Below, piece after piece: positions 46,969 through 58,238 of a stretch of DNA of 64,000 bases (the first letter of the stretch is position 1; each line of letters begins with the position of its first letter). The DNA comes from Chloroflexota bacterium (GTDB taxonomy: Bacteria > Chloroflexota > Anaerolineae > UBA4142), in assembly GCA_016215025.1 (NCBI GenBank), contig JACRMI010000028.1, positions 1-64,000 of the forward strand, read 5' to 3'. Made by a program: the position numbers and the translations under genes. The notes below the pieces were generated by a model. The model searched no databases and was not told the DNA's origin. It worked only from the letters and a program-made list of their open reading frames with translations.

Positions 46969-48900
46969 ATGCCTCGCTCATCCGCACACGGTTTGTCTCA
47001 ACTGCCGCGCTTGTCTGAGACCTGGTTCATTGCGACAGCACAACTGCGGACCTGGATCGCTCCGCATGAGGAAGCGCCGTATCGTCCCTATCTCATTCTA
47101 ATCGTGAGTGCGGAGCAAGGTTCTATGCGCGGTTCGAATATCGTCCCGAAGCCGCCAACGCCGCGCCAAATGTGGGATACGCTCACGCAAGCGATGCAAC
47201 ACCCCGCACCCAAAAGCGGCAAGCGCGGTGTGCCGCAGAGAATCGTCATAGCGGACCCCTCGCTCGCCGAAGGCGTCATGCCTTTCTTTGGGGATGCCAA
47301 ACTCGAAATGGACGTTTACGAACAACCCTTGCCCGATGAGGTCAATGAGATTATTCGCGATCTCGAAAATCATCTGCGCGGCGACAAGCCCGAACATCCT
47401 GGGTTGCTCTCCGTATCTGGCGTCACGCCCGAACTCTTGCGCGGTTTCTATTCTGCGGCAGCAGAATATTATCGCGCCGCGCCCTGGGTGCATCTGAACA
47501 ATTACCAGGTAATCGCGCTCCGTCATCCCATGGAGAAAGAATATCGTTACGCGATGAGCATGGGACAGGCGGGCGTCGAGTATGGGCTAGCGAGCTATTT
47601 GCGCTGGTCCGACGTCGTGCGCCAGTTCACCGAAGACGAAAATCCCATGACGATGTTGCCTGCGGGTGGCTTGCACTCGCTTTTTTTCGATGACATCACC
47701 AAACCGCCCTTTGACGAACTCGAGGCGATTCAACAATACGGTTTTGAGATCGCGTCGCCCCAGGCATACCCGATTCCGTACATCGTTGCAAGTCCCGAAA
47801 AAATTCGGCGACCCTCGCGCCAAGACCTGTTGTGGTACGAAGCCGCGCTGCGCGCAATTCCGATTCTTGTGCGCGATTACTTAAAGCCCAATGGACGCGG
47901 CGATTACGAACCATTCGAAACGACGCTCGATGTGCCGACGCACGCAGGAACGATTGCGGTCGCGGTCAAATATCCTGCGGGCGAAATCCCGCTCGCCGCG
48001 CAACCTGCGCAGCGACTTGATTGGTCGGAAAAAGATGACGATGAATTGCCCGCGTTCGACCGCCGCGCCATGGAAGGTCCGATGCAGGAACTCGCGCGGC
48101 AGCTCGGAGCAGAGGAAGAATGGGGCGATCCCAACTTGCAACGTGCTCAAGAATTGATGTATCGCGCGTTCGAGACGACGAATCCCGCAAAGCGGATCGC
48201 GCTCGCGCACGACGCGCTGGCGATTTCGCCAAATTGCGCGGATGCGTACGTGTTGCTGGCGGAAGAAGAAGCCGATACGGTTCAGCGTGCGATGGAATAC
48301 TATCAGCAAGGCGTCGCCGCGGGCGAGCGCGCCTTAGGCAAAGAATTCTTTGAGGAGAACGCGGGACACTTTTGGGGCATTCTCGAAACGCGTCCGTACA
48401 TGCGCGCGCGCCAGGGACTTGCGGACACATTGTGGCGCTTGAAGCGCAAAGAGGAAGCGCGCGATCATTTCCGCGAGATGCTACGTCTGAATCCAAATGA
48501 TAACCAGGGCATCCGCGATCTGCTCCTGGCTTTGTTGTTGGAAATGGAACGCGACGACGAGGCGCGAGGACTGCTCAAGCAATATCCCGATGACTGGACG
48601 GCGACGTGGTTGTACACGCGGGCGCTTTTGGAGTTTCGGCAAAGCGGCGCGTCCCCCTCCACGAGCAAGTCACTCGCCGATGCGCTCGAAGAAAATCCGT
48701 ATGTGCCTGCGTACTTGACGGGACGCAAACGCATTCCAAATCGTTTGCCGTCACTCGTCGGCTGGGGCGAGGAAAGCGAAGCGATTGCATACGTGTCGGA
48801 TCATCTCAATCATTGGCGACGCACACCCGGCGCGATTGAGTGGTTGAACGAAGCGAAACCGCCGAAACCCAAAGCGCGCAAACGCAAACACTCACGATAG
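46969..48900 (+). CDS. Hypothetical protein with C-terminal TPR-like region
   Basis: Long ORF with TPR-like C-terminal half; ATG at 46969. Confidence 0.7.
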   Translation: MPRSSAHGLSQLPRLSETWFIATAQLRTWIAPHEEAPYRPYLILIVSAEQGSMRGSNIVPKPPTPRQMWDTLTQAMQHPAPKSGKRGVPQRIVIADPSLAEGVMPFFGDAKLEMDVYEQPLPDEVNEIIRDLENHLRGDKPEHPGLLSVSGVTPELLRGFYSAAAEYYRAAPWVHLNNYQVIALRHPMEKEYRYAMSMGQAGVEYGLASYLRWSDVVRQFTEDENPMTMLPAGGLHSLFFDDITKPPFDELEAIQQYGFEIASPQAYPIPYIVASPEKIRRPSRQDLLWYEAALRAIPILVRDYLKPNGRGDYEPFETTLDVPTHAGTIAVAVKYPAGEIPLAAQPAQRLDWSEKDDDELPAFDRRAMEGPMQELARQLGAEEEWGDPNLQRAQELMYRAFETTNPAKRIALAHDALAISPNCADAYVLLAEEEADTVQRAMEYYQQGVAAGERALGKEFFEENAGHFWGILETRPYMRARQGLADTLWRLKRKEEARDHFREMLRLNPNDNQGIRDLLLALLLEMERDDEARGLLKQYPDDWTATWLYTRALLEFRQSGASPSTSKSLADALEENPYVPAYLTGRKRIPNRLPSLVGWGEESEAIAYVSDHLNHWRRTPGAIEWLNEAKPPKPKARKRKHSR

Positions 48901-48913
48901 AAGGATACTCATC

Positions 48914-51148
48914 ATGTCCAAACCCAAATCGAGACCTTCAGGAAAAAACTATCGCTCTGAAGAGTATGTGATGTTCATTCTCAACGCAGAGATCGCCATT
49001 CAAGAAGCCACTTTGATCGCGCCCTCTATCCGCGACGGCGATGTGACGAACGCGCTGAATCGTTTGTTGCGATGGTTGGAAACGAACTCTGAGTTGCCAC
49101 ACATTCCCGTCGGCGAAGTGAAGGACAATGTGTTGACGATTGACGCGGACAAGGTGAATCTCAACGATCTCATCGCCGCGCGAATCGTCAACAATTGGCA
49201 TATTGCGATGGACGAGCACGGCGAACGGAGTAACACCGAGCTAGCGGGTTGTTTGCGCGTGATCCTCGATTCGATCCATACCTGGACGCGTGGTCCGAAA
49301 TCGCGCGGCTATCTTGCTTATGCCGCCGAGTTCTTGAAAAAAGGCGGCGTCGAAACGAAACTCGTCGCGTCCGACGAACACGGCAAACCCATGCCCAATG
49401 CCCCGGTGGAAATGCCTGAATCATCGCCGACACTCGACGATCTTTCACTCGAAGATTTGACAGCGCGTTGGCTCGCACGACCCGACGACGAAGATGTGTT
49501 CAACGCGTTTCTGCATCGCGCGCTGAAATATCTCGTCACCGCGCGCGGCGAGGAATTGATCGCGCATCTGACGCCACTTGTCTCGCAAGCAAAAAACGAT
49601 ACGCAGCGCGCACGAGTGTTGTGGGTGCTCGGACGCGCCCATTTGAAACTCGAACATGGACTCGCCGCGGTAGAGCCACTCCGCCGCGCGGTCAATCTGG
49701 ATGCGCGTTTCATCGAGGCATGGATCGCGCTCGCCGAGGCATATCAAACAATTGGCAGCCATCGCGCCGCCGCGCTGGCGTGGGAGCAAGCGCGCACACT
49801 CGACCGCAAACGCATCGAAATCTATCCGCCGCTCGCGGAAACGTATCGCGCGCTCGGCGATATGACATCCGAAATCGCAACCTGGGAACGATTCGTTGCG
49901 GCGGCAGGGCGCAGTCTTTTCGCTCACTATCAACTCGCACAGGCATACCGCCGCGCGAAACGCGATGCCGATGCCGCGCGTGAATTGGCGCGTTTGCACA
50001 AGATGGAACCCGCCGCGCGCGGCGCATCGCCCGCGGATTGGGCGGTGTGGCTGCGCATGCAAATCGAAGCGGGACGCACTCAGCAAACCGCTTCTACTTT
50101 GGAACGCGCGCATCGCCGTGAACCAGAAACGAATTGGTTCATTCCATTGCTCCTCCTTATCGTTGCCGAAGTGCGCGGTGATGCGAATGCCGTCCAGGTC
50201 GCACTGGACGAAATCATGAGCCAGAACCAACCCTGGGACGCGCCGCGGCGCGAGATCGAAAAAATTTTGCGCGACATTTTGCCGCCGACGAGTCGCATCC
50301 TGCAACCTTTGCGCGCCGATGTGCCCGTTGAACCAACATTAGAATTATCGCCGCGCAGGTCCAAGCAGACTGACGAGCCGACGCTCGATCGTTTGGAAGA
50401 AATCACGCAAGAGGGTTTTGCTTTCATTCAACGCAAAGATTTCGCCGCCGCCGAGCGTTCTTTTCGTCGCGTTCTCGCCGTGGCGGAGGGAGACGCGGCG
50501 GTGTACGGGTTGGGCATCGTCTGCGCGATGACGAATCGCACGGAGGAGGCATTTCATCTCTTTAATCTCGCGGTCGAGATTTATGGGGAAGATGCGGACT
50601 ATTGGTGTAACCTGGGAATGGCGGCGGAGCATACGTGGCGAGTGAGTCGCGCGCTACAAGCTTTTGAACGATGTTTGGAGCTGGGACTGAAAGAACGCGA
50701 TCTGAAGCGCGAAGTCGAAGAACACATCCGCCTCTTGCGGCAAGGCGTTGCCGACTTGCAAAAAGAATGGGGCAAGCCATTGTCGCGCGAGGAGATGATT
50801 CGGCACGAAGACTTGTTCGCACGCGGCGTACAAGCGATGGAACAGGGCAAGACCACACGCGCAATCGAATTGTTCCGCGAAGCCGTGACCGTCAACGAGC
50901 GACACCATCAGAGTTGGGGCAACCTGGGTGCGTGTCTCTTGCAGATCGGTGAACTGGACGAAGGGGAACAGGCGTTGCGCCAGGCGCTCGCCGTCAAGCC
51001 CGATTATGAATTCGCGCAATTCAATCTCAAGGCACTTGCCGAGGTCAGAGCCAGCGGGACTCTATCCAAACTTCCAATGCTCATTTCTAACAAACCGATC
51101 TTGAAGCAACCTGGGTTGCGCTTTCGCGATCAGAACAAATCGAATTGA
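48914..51148 (+). CDS. TPR-repeat protein
   Basis: Several TPR units (e.g. AIELFREAVTVNERHHQSWGNLGACLLQIGELDEGEQALRQALAVKPDYEFAQFNLKAL). Confidence 0.75.
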   Translation: MSKPKSRPSGKNYRSEEYVMFILNAEIAIQEATLIAPSIRDGDVTNALNRLLRWLETNSELPHIPVGEVKDNVLTIDADKVNLNDLIAARIVNNWHIAMDEHGERSNTELAGCLRVILDSIHTWTRGPKSRGYLAYAAEFLKKGGVETKLVASDEHGKPMPNAPVEMPESSPTLDDLSLEDLTARWLARPDDEDVFNAFLHRALKYLVTARGEELIAHLTPLVSQAKNDTQRARVLWVLGRAHLKLEHGLAAVEPLRRAVNLDARFIEAWIALAEAYQTIGSHRAAALAWEQARTLDRKRIEIYPPLAETYRALGDMTSEIATWERFVAAAGRSLFAHYQLAQAYRRAKRDADAARELARLHKMEPAARGASPADWAVWLRMQIEAGRTQQTASTLERAHRREPETNWFIPLLLLIVAEVRGDANAVQVALDEIMSQNQPWDAPRREIEKILRDILPPTSRILQPLRADVPVEPTLELSPRRSKQTDEPTLDRLEEITQEGFAFIQRKDFAAAERSFRRVLAVAEGDAAVYGLGIVCAMTNRTEEAFHLFNLAVEIYGEDADYWCNLGMAAEHTWRVSRALQAFERCLELGLKERDLKREVEEHIRLLRQGVADLQKEWGKPLSREEMIRHEDLFARGVQAMEQGKTTRAIELFREAVTVNERHHQSWGNLGACLLQIGELDEGEQALRQALAVKPDYEFAQFNLKALAEVRASGTLSKLPMLISNKPILKQPGLRFRDQNKSN

Positions 51149-51150
51149 CT

Positions 51151-52188
51151 TTACAATTCCTTCAATGGCAAGATCAGCCCCTGTTCGACATCCGCTGGGA
51201 TTGGAACGTGCGCGATGATTTGGGGCCACAGCACGATCGGCGGCGCGGCGATCAATTCCTTCGCGAGGCGAATTGTTTCGAGGTCATCGTGCAAGTAGTG
51301 ACGCCTGCCGCAGTGCAGCGCATCGCACCTCATTCGAATGCCTGGAGCACATTGCTTCCATGGACAAGTGCGACCCAGATAGTTATCCTGGGGGTCTGCC
51401 AAAAAGACCTCGCCACCCCGATTGAACCCTTGAGCATGTCCTTGCAATTTCCGTCCCAGTGTCGCCAGGGGCGCAAGATCAGCATCGTCAGTCACTGTAA
51501 CAAGCAGGTCGGCATCCTTCGGTTCTGGCTCATCGGTGGTCAATGAACCAATGAGTGCAATGCGCGTCACGCCAGGAACTCGGCGAGCTGCGCGCACGAA
51601 AGTGAGCACCTCGGCGATGAGACGTGTGCGAGCAGGCGGAGTTGGCGTAGAGGATGGTGGTGGAGATAGTGGCTCAATGATCGGCTCGATACCTTCTCCC
51701 GCCAACCAATCGAGCACGCGCTGGCGCACTTGGGCATCCTTGAACTCGAACCAGCGTTCGCGCTCGTGCCAGTTCTCGTCTAGCACATCCTTGAAATGCC
51801 GAAACGCGCCGCGACCGCTGATCGCGCGCCTGAGGTAATCTCGCAAACGCTGATCCTGCACGGTCGCGATGAAATCCTCCATGTCGCGATAGCCCGCGTG
51901 CGGGTCAAGCGATTCGACGCGGATATAGCGCGTGCCATAACCTGTTTCCACCTGATCGGCGAGGAGTAGGTCTTCCTTTTCCCAGTCCTGCATCTCCCGC
52001 TGCTGGATTGCCTCTGCCGTATTTGCGTCTTCAGGTAATTCGGCATAAAGGTCTTCCAATTCGCGGTTTGTGTCGTCGGTGATCAAGACGACCTTGCCTG
52101 TTTCGAGATCCAGGAAATAGCGACGCTCTGGGAATGCGTTGTCGAATGCCGTCTCCAACTCTCCCAGGTCTACTTTGAGTTTGCGCAT
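51151..52188 (-). CDS. UPF0158-like domain fused to a nucleotidyltransferase-like domain
   Basis: YRDMEDFIATVQDQRLRDYLRRAISGRGAFRHFKDVLDENWHERERWFEFKDAQVRQRVLDWLAGEGIEPI; RIALIGSLTTDEPEPKDADLLVTV; ATG at 52188, ORF upstream is out-of-frame read-through. Confidence 0.75.
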   Translation of the reverse strand: MRKLKVDLGELETAFDNAFPERRYFLDLETGKVVLITDDTNRELEDLYAELPEDANTAEAIQQREMQDWEKEDLLLADQVETGYGTRYIRVESLDPHAGYRDMEDFIATVQDQRLRDYLRRAISGRGAFRHFKDVLDENWHERERWFEFKDAQVRQRVLDWLAGEGIEPIIEPLSPPPSSTPTPPARTRLIAEVLTFVRAARRVPGVTRIALIGSLTTDEPEPKDADLLVTVTDDADLAPLATLGRKLQGHAQGFNRGGEVFLADPQDNYLGRTCPWKQCAPGIRMRCDALHCGRRHYLHDDLETIRLAKELIAAPPIVLWPQIIAHVPIPADVEQGLILPLKEL

Positions 52189-52219
52189 CGGTGTTTCTCC
52201 TTTGCTGAACTCGACTACC

Positions 52220-54817
52220 TCATCTACCGTGACAATGCTTGTATTTCTTGCCGCTTCCGCAAGGGCACGGATCGTTGCGCCCAACTTTGGAAGTTGCCCG
52301 CGGCGCACGTGGAGATGGAACGAGTGTGCCTGGCTCCGACGCAGTACTCCACGATGGCATGATGTGGTCATGGGGTTTGGATTCTCCCAGGTGGCGTTCT
52401 TCTTCGGCGCGATAGATTGGATCGCGCGCAATCCGATCCAGGTGCGCCAATGCTGCGCGCGCGTTCTGCACGAATTCGGCGCGCATCTTCGCGGAACCGC
52501 GTCCTTGTGCGGCAAGCGCGAGCACACGCTCGAACAACGGGCGACTCTCTGCCCAATGCCCCAATCGCTCTTCAATCGTCGCCAGGTTGTAGACGGCTTC
52601 GAGGTCATCAGGTGCAAGTGCAACGGCTTGCGCGTATTCTTCGCGCGCTTCTTCAAAGCGTTCCATAAAGCGCAAGACGTTGCCGAGGCGAACGCGGCGC
52701 GAGACATCCTGGGGCGCGGCTTCTGCCTCTTGCTGCAACACCTCCAGCGCGCGACGCGGCGGCATTTGTCTGCCATCGGTCAACCCGAAACGATAGAATT
52801 TCAAGCGCGGAGTGCCCTGCTGGGTATCAATTGTTTCTTTGGATGCCAAGTGCATCTTCATCTGCTCGGCGAGTAAGGCGATGTTTGCTTCGCCCGTCAA
52901 GGCGTATTCGTCCACCGCCCCGCACTTTTTGCACACAACGCGTTTCTGAAACCAGAATTCGTCACCACTGGACTTGTCTCTACGAGACCTTTGGTCTTTG
53001 GATTGATCCAGGGCGTTGAGATCGTAGTAGACCGTGCCGACATCGTAAGTGTATTCGCGCCGACAGCGTGTGCAACGCAACTTGAGCAACATGCCTTCGG
53101 ACGATTCGGCTTCGCGCTGCAAAATCTCGTCCCATCCGCCTGCGCTTTCCATCAACTGCATACGCTCGGCGGTGCGAGCTTGTTGCTGTTCGTACGACGC
53201 GCGCAGTTCGGGCAGTTCAGGAATTTGCACGTCGTTGAGTTCGCACAACAATAAAAGCGTTTCGTCCAGCACCACTTCTCCCGACACGCGCTCTGCACGC
53301 AGCGGCTCAATTGCCGACGCACATCCCAGGTCGCGCAACGCATTGAACGTCAGTTCATCATGCGCGATGAGCAGTGACTCTAGATGATCGAGAATGAGTT
53401 GCGCCGAACCTGCGTACGGGATGTCGCCCAATGCGCCCAAGAGATAAATCTGTTGCCTGGAATTCTGTCCAGGCATCACCGCCGCGATTGCATCCAGACT
53501 TGTCTCGCCGAGCGCAACCAAAATATCGCGTCCTGCTTCCAAGATCATATCAATCGCGTCGTGTGCGAGCCATTCGACCGCAATCGGCGCGAGCATAGCA
53601 GCATCTTGGGGTGTGGCACGCGCAATCTTCGCAAGCGTTGTCGCCGCGCGCTCTCCGCCCCAGGTGAAATGCTCGGGCTGCACCATGGCGGCGAGACGCG
53701 GGATCGCCGCTGCGCCCAGCGCGGCAATTTCATCGCCGAGATCATCGGGCACGAACGGATCGTCCGCGAGCCAGAGTTTCCAGAGTGCCACGACGCGATC
53801 TGACACCGATTGTATTTCGGTGTGATAATCGCGCGAGCCACCTGCGAGCGTCGCAGTCACAATCAAAAACGTTTCCAGCTCTCGTGCGCCCGCGTCATCC
53901 AGCTTTGTAAGCTGGTCGCGAGACACCTGCACTTGCGTGCGGTGCAAGTGTTGCGCAAAAGCATCAAGGGCGGCGAGCCACCGCATACTCTGTCGGGCAA
54001 ACTTCGACGATGCTGTTTCGAGTCCCCGTCGTCCCACCGCCTCACGCGCGACTTGCGCGTAAATTGCCGCACGCTCTGCTAGCCCGCGTGGTTTACTCCA
54101 ATCGCGCGCCAGTTGAGCGCGTGCCTCTTCGCTGAATATCTCTTCCATCGGCAGATGATACTCTTCGCGCAACTCCGTGCACACCGCGTCCAAGTCACGT
54201 TTGACAGCATCCGATAGGTTTTCGCAAATCCAATCGATCTGAAGCGTGTGGCGCAGGTCTTTCAGCAATCGGTTGTATTGCGGAGGCGCTTGCAAATACT
54301 TAGCCACAATGAGCGCGATCACAGTGTCATCGTCGAGCGTGAGCAGTGCGCCCGCTACCGCAGATACTGCCATTTCATTCTCTGGTGCGTTGGTCCACTC
54401 TTTCAGGAGTATCGCGCGAACTCGATCGCCGCCGAACTGTGCAAGCGCAATCACGTTACCCAGGTACTCGGAAAAATCTTGCGGCTGTTGAAGGCGTTCC
54501 AATAACATGGGCAGTGAGGGCGCATAGCGCAGGCGACCAAGCGCCATCATCAGATTGCCCGCTGTGTTGCCATGATAACGCGGCAGCACGTCAAGCAGCG
54601 CCGGTCCGGTGTGTGCATCGCCAGTTTCGCGCACATGCACGGCGCTGAGACTGACGATCTTTTCGTCTGGGTCATTGAGCAATCGGAGCAGGATGCGCGA
54701 AGCATCCGGCCCCAAAGGCAGATGTTCCACGCGGTCGCGCACCCAATCCCGCACGAGATCCGAGGGATGCGTGGTCAAATGTTCCAGGTCTTGCAAACGC
54801 CATAATGGTTCACTCAT
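52220..54817 (-). CDS. HEAT-like/TPR protein with C-terminal SEC-C zinc motif
   Basis: [21 protein letters not shown] at C-terminus; TPR region; ATG at 54817. Confidence 0.85.
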   Translation of the reverse strand: MSEPLWRLQDLEHLTTHPSDLVRDWVRDRVEHLPLGPDASRILLRLLNDPDEKIVSLSAVHVRETGDAHTGPALLDVLPRYHGNTAGNLMMALGRLRYAPSLPMLLERLQQPQDFSEYLGNVIALAQFGGDRVRAILLKEWTNAPENEMAVSAVAGALLTLDDDTVIALIVAKYLQAPPQYNRLLKDLRHTLQIDWICENLSDAVKRDLDAVCTELREEYHLPMEEIFSEEARAQLARDWSKPRGLAERAAIYAQVAREAVGRRGLETASSKFARQSMRWLAALDAFAQHLHRTQVQVSRDQLTKLDDAGARELETFLIVTATLAGGSRDYHTEIQSVSDRVVALWKLWLADDPFVPDDLGDEIAALGAAAIPRLAAMVQPEHFTWGGERAATTLAKIARATPQDAAMLAPIAVEWLAHDAIDMILEAGRDILVALGETSLDAIAAVMPGQNSRQQIYLLGALGDIPYAGSAQLILDHLESLLIAHDELTFNALRDLGCASAIEPLRAERVSGEVVLDETLLLLCELNDVQIPELPELRASYEQQQARTAERMQLMESAGGWDEILQREAESSEGMLLKLRCTRCRREYTYDVGTVYYDLNALDQSKDQRSRRDKSSGDEFWFQKRVVCKKCGAVDEYALTGEANIALLAEQMKMHLASKETIDTQQGTPRLKFYRFGLTDGRQMPPRRALEVLQQEAEAAPQDVSRRVRLGNVLRFMERFEEAREEYAQAVALAPDDLEAVYNLATIEERLGHWAESRPLFERVLALAAQGRGSAKMRAEFVQNARAALAHLDRIARDPIYRAEEERHLGESKPHDHIMPSWSTASEPGTLVPSPRAPRATSKVGRNDPCPCGSGKKYKHCHGR

Positions 54818-54925
54818 TCTTTTCCTCGAATACGCCTTCTTGGTTTTCTTCAGCCAATTCACCATGGCAGAATAGTTCTTGCTCTTGATTTGCCATCACC
54901 AAGGTGACCTCGGTCAGCCGTTTGC

Positions 54926-55972
54926 TTAGCGGTCAATCCAAATCGTCTTGAATGTTCCGCCCGGCGCTTTGGGCGGCGCACCGACTAGGCGGCGATATTC
55001 ACGATACTCGGCGATAGGCATCCAATTCGGAGAAGCCAGATCAACGGGGAGGACATTCGCTACGCCCGTCACCGCAAAGCCCAACAAGCCCGACATTGCC
55101 ATGTAAACGCCCAAATCACGACCGACTCCTGGGTTGCTGTATAAGAGAGCGGTTAGTTTCACCGGTACAAGTTTTTTCGTTATGGGATGTGCGGTCAGCG
55201 CGCGGAACGGGAATTGCAGACGGTCAGCCAGCCAAGCATTCCAATCGCGCTGATACCACTCACGCAGATACCTCTGCTGCGCGACGGAGGTCGTCTTCCA
55301 CGGTAGTGGTGTGACGACCAACGCTGGCAGATGCAGGTTCAAGAGGAGTTCGAATGCTTCCGCCTCCTTGATCTTGGGCATGACGCAATAGCCCATCGAG
55401 CAATACAAATTCTCGGCGGGCTTCCACGGAGCAATGTATCCAATGTGAATGTCACCGCGCAGATCGCGAAACGGTTGGACGCCGCCCATCCCAAGCGAGA
55501 TGACTCTGAAAGGTTCGCCAATAACCACGCGCTGCTCGGTGTCCCATTCTTCGAGTAGCATCGAGTCACCCTGCACAGAGCCGATCCGAAAGGCGCCGAC
55601 CCGCGCTTGCTTCCATTGGCGCAATTGCGCCTTGCCCGTCTCCGACAGACGCTCCCCAACAAACTCGAGATAGGCTTCCAGCGGGTCCCAGTCATCACCA
55701 GGGACGCCGTGCCAAAAGTATTCTTCGAGTGCCCAATGGCGAATATCCGGAATCTCATGGAGTGGACCGCGTTCGGCGTCGCGTTCCATGCGGTCGGCTT
55801 TGCTCTTGCCCGGTTCAAAGTCGGTGATGTAGGTGCAATACTGAAACTTGATCTGATCTGGCCGGGCAAGATCAGCATCCGTGCATTTGAGACGATGGAT
55901 GTCGCCGCCGAAATAGGCACTGGCAAGCGTGTTCCAGCGCGCTGAGTTTCGTTGGAGTTTGTGTTTGCCCAT
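54926..55972 (-). CDS. Hypothetical protein
   Basis: 348-aa ORF, coherent composition. Confidence 0.6.
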   Translation of the reverse strand: MGKHKLQRNSARWNTLASAYFGGDIHRLKCTDADLARPDQIKFQYCTYITDFEPGKSKADRMERDAERGPLHEIPDIRHWALEEYFWHGVPGDDWDPLEAYLEFVGERLSETGKAQLRQWKQARVGAFRIGSVQGDSMLLEEWDTEQRVVIGEPFRVISLGMGGVQPFRDLRGDIHIGYIAPWKPAENLYCSMGYCVMPKIKEAEAFELLLNLHLPALVVTPLPWKTTSVAQQRYLREWYQRDWNAWLADRLQFPFRALTAHPITKKLVPVKLTALLYSNPGVGRDLGVYMAMSGLLGFAVTGVANVLPVDLASPNWMPIAEYREYRRLVGAPPKAPGGTFKTIWIDR

Positions 55973-55975
55973 GGC

Positions 55976-56329
55976 CTATCGATGTTTCCGTCTTGGTTTC
56001 CCAAGTATCAATCTGAAGGCAGACTCACCAAAGCTGTCGTATTCCTCGACAATGATATTACGCGGCTTCCCAACAAGTATCCAGTTCATCACTCCGCGAG
56101 ATTTGTTTTCAAGCTTCGCCCGGTCAATAATCAGTCCGATGATTTCACGTGCCAGCATACGATCATCTAGCACATTGCCAATCCCTGTACTGCCAACCAG
56201 CGTAGATATTTCGAGTCCCTCTGGTGCGTATTCCAGTTCGATAGAATCTGCCCCACCTTCTGCCGCTTCTTCCAGAATCTGTTGTAACTTTTCACGCGCC
56301 GCATCTTTCCGACCATGGTTAGTTGTCAT
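55976..56329 (-). CDS. Hypothetical protein
   Basis: MTTNHGRKDAAREKLQQILEEAAEGGADSIELEYAPEGLEI...; upstream part of ORF not convincing. Confidence 0.6.
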   Translation of the reverse strand: MTTNHGRKDAAREKLQQILEEAAEGGADSIELEYAPEGLEISTLVGSTGIGNVLDDRMLAREIIGLIIDRAKLENKSRGVMNWILVGKPRNIIVEEYDSFGESAFRLILGKPRRKHR

Positions 56330-56385
56330 TAGCAATGCCTCCCATCTCTTAAAGCTGCTTGCCATTTGATCACATGAAAGATTAA

Positions 56386-57696
56386 CTAACGTCCCAGCCA
56401 TGTCCAGATGCCGGGCTTGTACGGTGGCACGTTCGATATGTCGCCTCCCACACTTCGCAACGCCCCTTCCATTTCCCGCACAATCTCGTCGTCGATGCAA
56501 TCGGGCCACTGGTGCAGTTGCCAGTATGCTTTCTGCAGCGCCAATCCGTACTGCTCGCGCGCCTCATTTTCCTGCCCACGCTTTTGGAGGAGTGTCCCCA
56601 GGCAATAGTGTCCCCAGTGATCGTCGTGGAACCGGCGAATCGCTTGGCGGTACAGTCCCTCAGCCTCATCCCCTCGTTCCAACCGCGTCAACAACTGTGC
56701 CTGGTTAAAGTACGCATCCGAGTCGTCGGGATCATGCTGGATCATGCGGCGATAGATCGCGATGGCTTGATCGTATTTGTGCTGACTTTCCAAAGTCAAG
56801 ACCAAGTGGGAGTCGATGCTCTCGCCGCGTGGCCCAGTCAAGTCGGGAGCAACTGACTGTGCCAGACACAATCGCCGTTCCATCTCCTCCAGATCGTGCG
56901 GAGCGAGCAGGCCGAAGTAAAAGTTCACGATTGGGTTGAATGGCTCTTGCTCCAACATTGGGCGAAGTAGTTCCAGTGCGCGTGCCCATCCATTCCGTCC
57001 CCGTTGATACAATGCGATCACCTGCTCCAGATGACGCGGGTTACTGGTTTGAAGATAGGCGCTGCGGCGGGCGCGCTCCAATGCTGGCACATAGCGAACG
57101 TTCCCAGGTCCGGATCCTCGTTGGTCAAGTTCATTGATGTAGCCTGGGATGAACTCCTTGAGCTTCGACGGCCAAGGTGCGAGCGCTCCGGTGAAGCGCC
57201 AGCCCTCCGGCAGCGGTAGGATATGTGCAGAGATGATGAATCCGACTTGCAGTTGGTGAGTAGCGCGTCGCTCAGTTACTTCATAGACCTGTTCACTGGA
57301 CAAGTCACGTATGGTCACGGACTGATCGCGTTGAACCTGATTCACTTGGAAAACACCAAACACCGACTGTTCCAATTTGCGATAGGCGGCAGCTTCCTCA
57401 GGGGTTAGGCGACCTTGGTAAGCACTGAGGAAAGTCTGGAGTGGAGTAAGACCGGTCTTGAGGGGTCGGCAATACATGAACCAATCAGCCCAAAAGACCA
57501 TGCTGGGATCGATCCCTTGAGTTAGTTGGGGAATGTTGGCTCCCCAGAACTGTCGCTTGGATTTCTCTGTTTCGACGTTGAATCGACCACTCTCGAGTGC
57601 AAAGGCAATCAGAGACTGGTTATAATCTTTCGATAGCGGCGGCAGAGGTGCTTCGGTTGGACGGATCGGTCGGGTTCTTTTGCTCTTGGGCATCAA
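56386..57696 (-). CDS. TPR-repeat hypothetical protein
   Basis: C-terminal TPR units (YDQAIAIYRRMIQHDPDDSDAYFNQAQLLTRLERGDEAEGLYRQAIRRF). Confidence 0.7.
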   Translation of the reverse strand: MMPKSKRTRPIRPTEAPLPPLSKDYNQSLIAFALESGRFNVETEKSKRQFWGANIPQLTQGIDPSMVFWADWFMYCRPLKTGLTPLQTFLSAYQGRLTPEEAAAYRKLEQSVFGVFQVNQVQRDQSVTIRDLSSEQVYEVTERRATHQLQVGFIISAHILPLPEGWRFTGALAPWPSKLKEFIPGYINELDQRGSGPGNVRYVPALERARRSAYLQTSNPRHLEQVIALYQRGRNGWARALELLRPMLEQEPFNPIVNFYFGLLAPHDLEEMERRLCLAQSVAPDLTGPRGESIDSHLVLTLESQHKYDQAIAIYRRMIQHDPDDSDAYFNQAQLLTRLERGDEAEGLYRQAIRRFHDDHWGHYCLGTLLQKRGQENEAREQYGLALQKAYWQLHQWPDCIDDEIVREMEGALRSVGGDISNVPPYKPGIWTWLGR

Positions 57697-58186
57697 TTGA
57701 TATTCCTAATCGGGTCATCGCTGCAGTTGGCTCCTGGCTCACCGATTTGTGCTGTTGCGTTGAGCGTGACCTGCATTTTGGGGGACAGTCTGAAGAGCGT
57801 GATGGTTGTGATTATATTCGTATTCGCGTGATCTGCCAATTGCCTGCGCTGCTCTTTTCCCATTCGTTCGAGCTGATGAGAAACGTAACTTCTCGCCAAA
57901 CCTATTCCATGCGGAGACAAGAGCGAGAAGAAGCTCTTGTTGAACCAAATATTGGAGAGCTCGAGTATTCGGGCATGCGATCAGTGCAATCAATTTGCAG
58001 TCAGCGTACAATTCCCTGGTGGGGCTAGCGAGGAACGTGGCAGTGAATGCGAAGGGACGAGTTGTCGCCCAACATCGCCGATCAAGCGGAAAAGCGCGGC
58101 GAGGACCGATGAGCAGTTTGTGTTGCGGGGTCGAAGGTGGTACTATCCAACTTTATCCTATCAACAGAGCTGGTCGAAAAATGCAG

Positions 58187-58222
58187 AAAACGACCGATGT
58201 TTTACCGAAAATCGGTCGTTTT
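58187..58222. terminator. Hairpin terminator
   Basis: aaaacgaccgat / atcggtcgtttt 12-bp perfect stem. Confidence 0.7.
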
Positions 58223-58238
58223 CACTTGTGATGGTTCA

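Noticed and set aside
52189-52776. N-terminal extension of the 541-aa ORF
   Set aside because: Out-of-frame antisense-like Arg/Cys/Ser-rich sequence overlapping the SEC-C gene; real start is at 52188.
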